Origin: Candidatus Proelusimicrobium tauri
GTDB taxonomy: Bacteria > Elusimicrobiota > Elusimicrobia > Elusimicrobiales > Elusimicrobiaceae
Direction: 5' to 3'
NCBI GenBank assembly: GCA_002311025.1
Contig: DBYY01000009.1
Coordinates: 1-64,000 of the forward strand
Length of the DNA: 64,000 bases
Shown: piece after piece, positions 63,916 to 64,000 of the stretch
Position numbering within the stretch: position 1 is the first letter of the stretch
How the letters are laid out: every line of letters starts with the position of its first letter
Notes under the pieces: model-generated
Databases searched by the model: none
The model's input: the letters and a program-made list of their open reading frames with translations, nothing else
What the model was told of the DNA's origin: nothing
Program-made: the position numbers and the translations under genes

Positions 63916-64000
63916 TATATTTACTATTATATTATTTTATAAGTATTTGTAAACCCCCCTTTTTAATTTAACCTGTCTAAACGCTTTAAAGCAAGAGTAT

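Noticed and set aside
1..64000. CRISPR array, rRNA operon or insertion sequence
   Set aside because: No regularly spaced direct repeats with unique spacers, no rRNA-like stretches and no transposase were seen.

Overview
The window is a chromosomal stretch of an AT-rich diderm (two-membrane) bacterium. Outer-membrane systems are plain: MlaEFD lipid transport, a LolA-like lipoprotein carrier, ExbB/ExbD/TonB, a TolC/MacA/MacB efflux system and a secretin-based type IV pilus (T4P) machine. Gene content and order (FtsK-LolA-PgsA-PgpA-ExbB-ExbD-TonB; a PilM-PilN fusion; many prepilins) fit a host-associated Elusimicrobiota-like lineage best. That assignment is inference from gene style. No rRNA or other phylogenetic marker was compared.

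Layout. 1-3.4 kb: 5' part of ileS, a divergent LTA-synthase-type phosphotransferase, a GC-rich repeat patch and tRNA-Ser(GCU). 3.5-18.4 kb: one long minus-strand block of housekeeping and envelope genes (dnaB, alr, mlaE-F-D, radA, accB, a small winged-helix protein, ftsK, lolA, pgsA, pgpA, exbB, exbD, tonB, an epimerase). 18.6-24.0 kb: one 1791-codon gene with a type IV prepilin N-terminus fused to a very long tail holding about 150 cysteines. 24.2-28.7 kb: a minimal HK97-type phage packaging module (portal, prohead protease, small and large terminase) with no capsid gene and with an unrelated secreted protein where a capsid gene would be expected. 28.7-36.4 kb: TPR lipoprotein, glycosyltransferase, TolC/MacAB, trxB, maf, DUF4321. 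36.4-40.6 kb: DUF167, yggS, cca, acyl-CoA synthetase. 40.7-43.4 kb: a two-gene operon of secreted proteins, one cysteine-rich and one with a T9SS-like C-terminal sorting domain. 43.5-49.9 kb: MORN-repeat protein, HI0933-type flavoprotein, dUTPase, MgtE-N/CBS protein, AlbA_2 protein, nadB, guaD. 50-64 kb: a metallopeptidase and a complete-looking T4P assembly cluster (pilMN, pilO, pilP, pilQ, pilB, pilC, six prepilins) headed by an OmpA/TPR-like envelope protein.

How it may work together. The giant prepilin has the same cleavage and N-terminal helix signature as the clustered prepilins, so the simplest reading is that the 51-62 kb T4P machine assembles or displays it as a surface adhesin or sensor. 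No prepilin peptidase (PilD) or retraction ATPase (PilT) gene is in the window. Promoters are readable: TTGACA-like -35 boxes with extended -10 boxes of the form TGCTATAAT. Five genes have a -10-like hexamer exactly 6 nt before ATG and no Shine-Dalgarno site, which predicts leaderless mRNAs. Both promoters of the phage module match each other and are followed by leader hairpins, one of which is a full intrinsic terminator upstream of the portal gene.

The most unusual items are the giant cysteine-rich prepilin, the capsid-less packaging module with matched promoters and hairpins, the predicted leaderless genes, an MlaD with a beta-barrel-like C-terminal domain, and the T9SS-like tail on a secreted protein.
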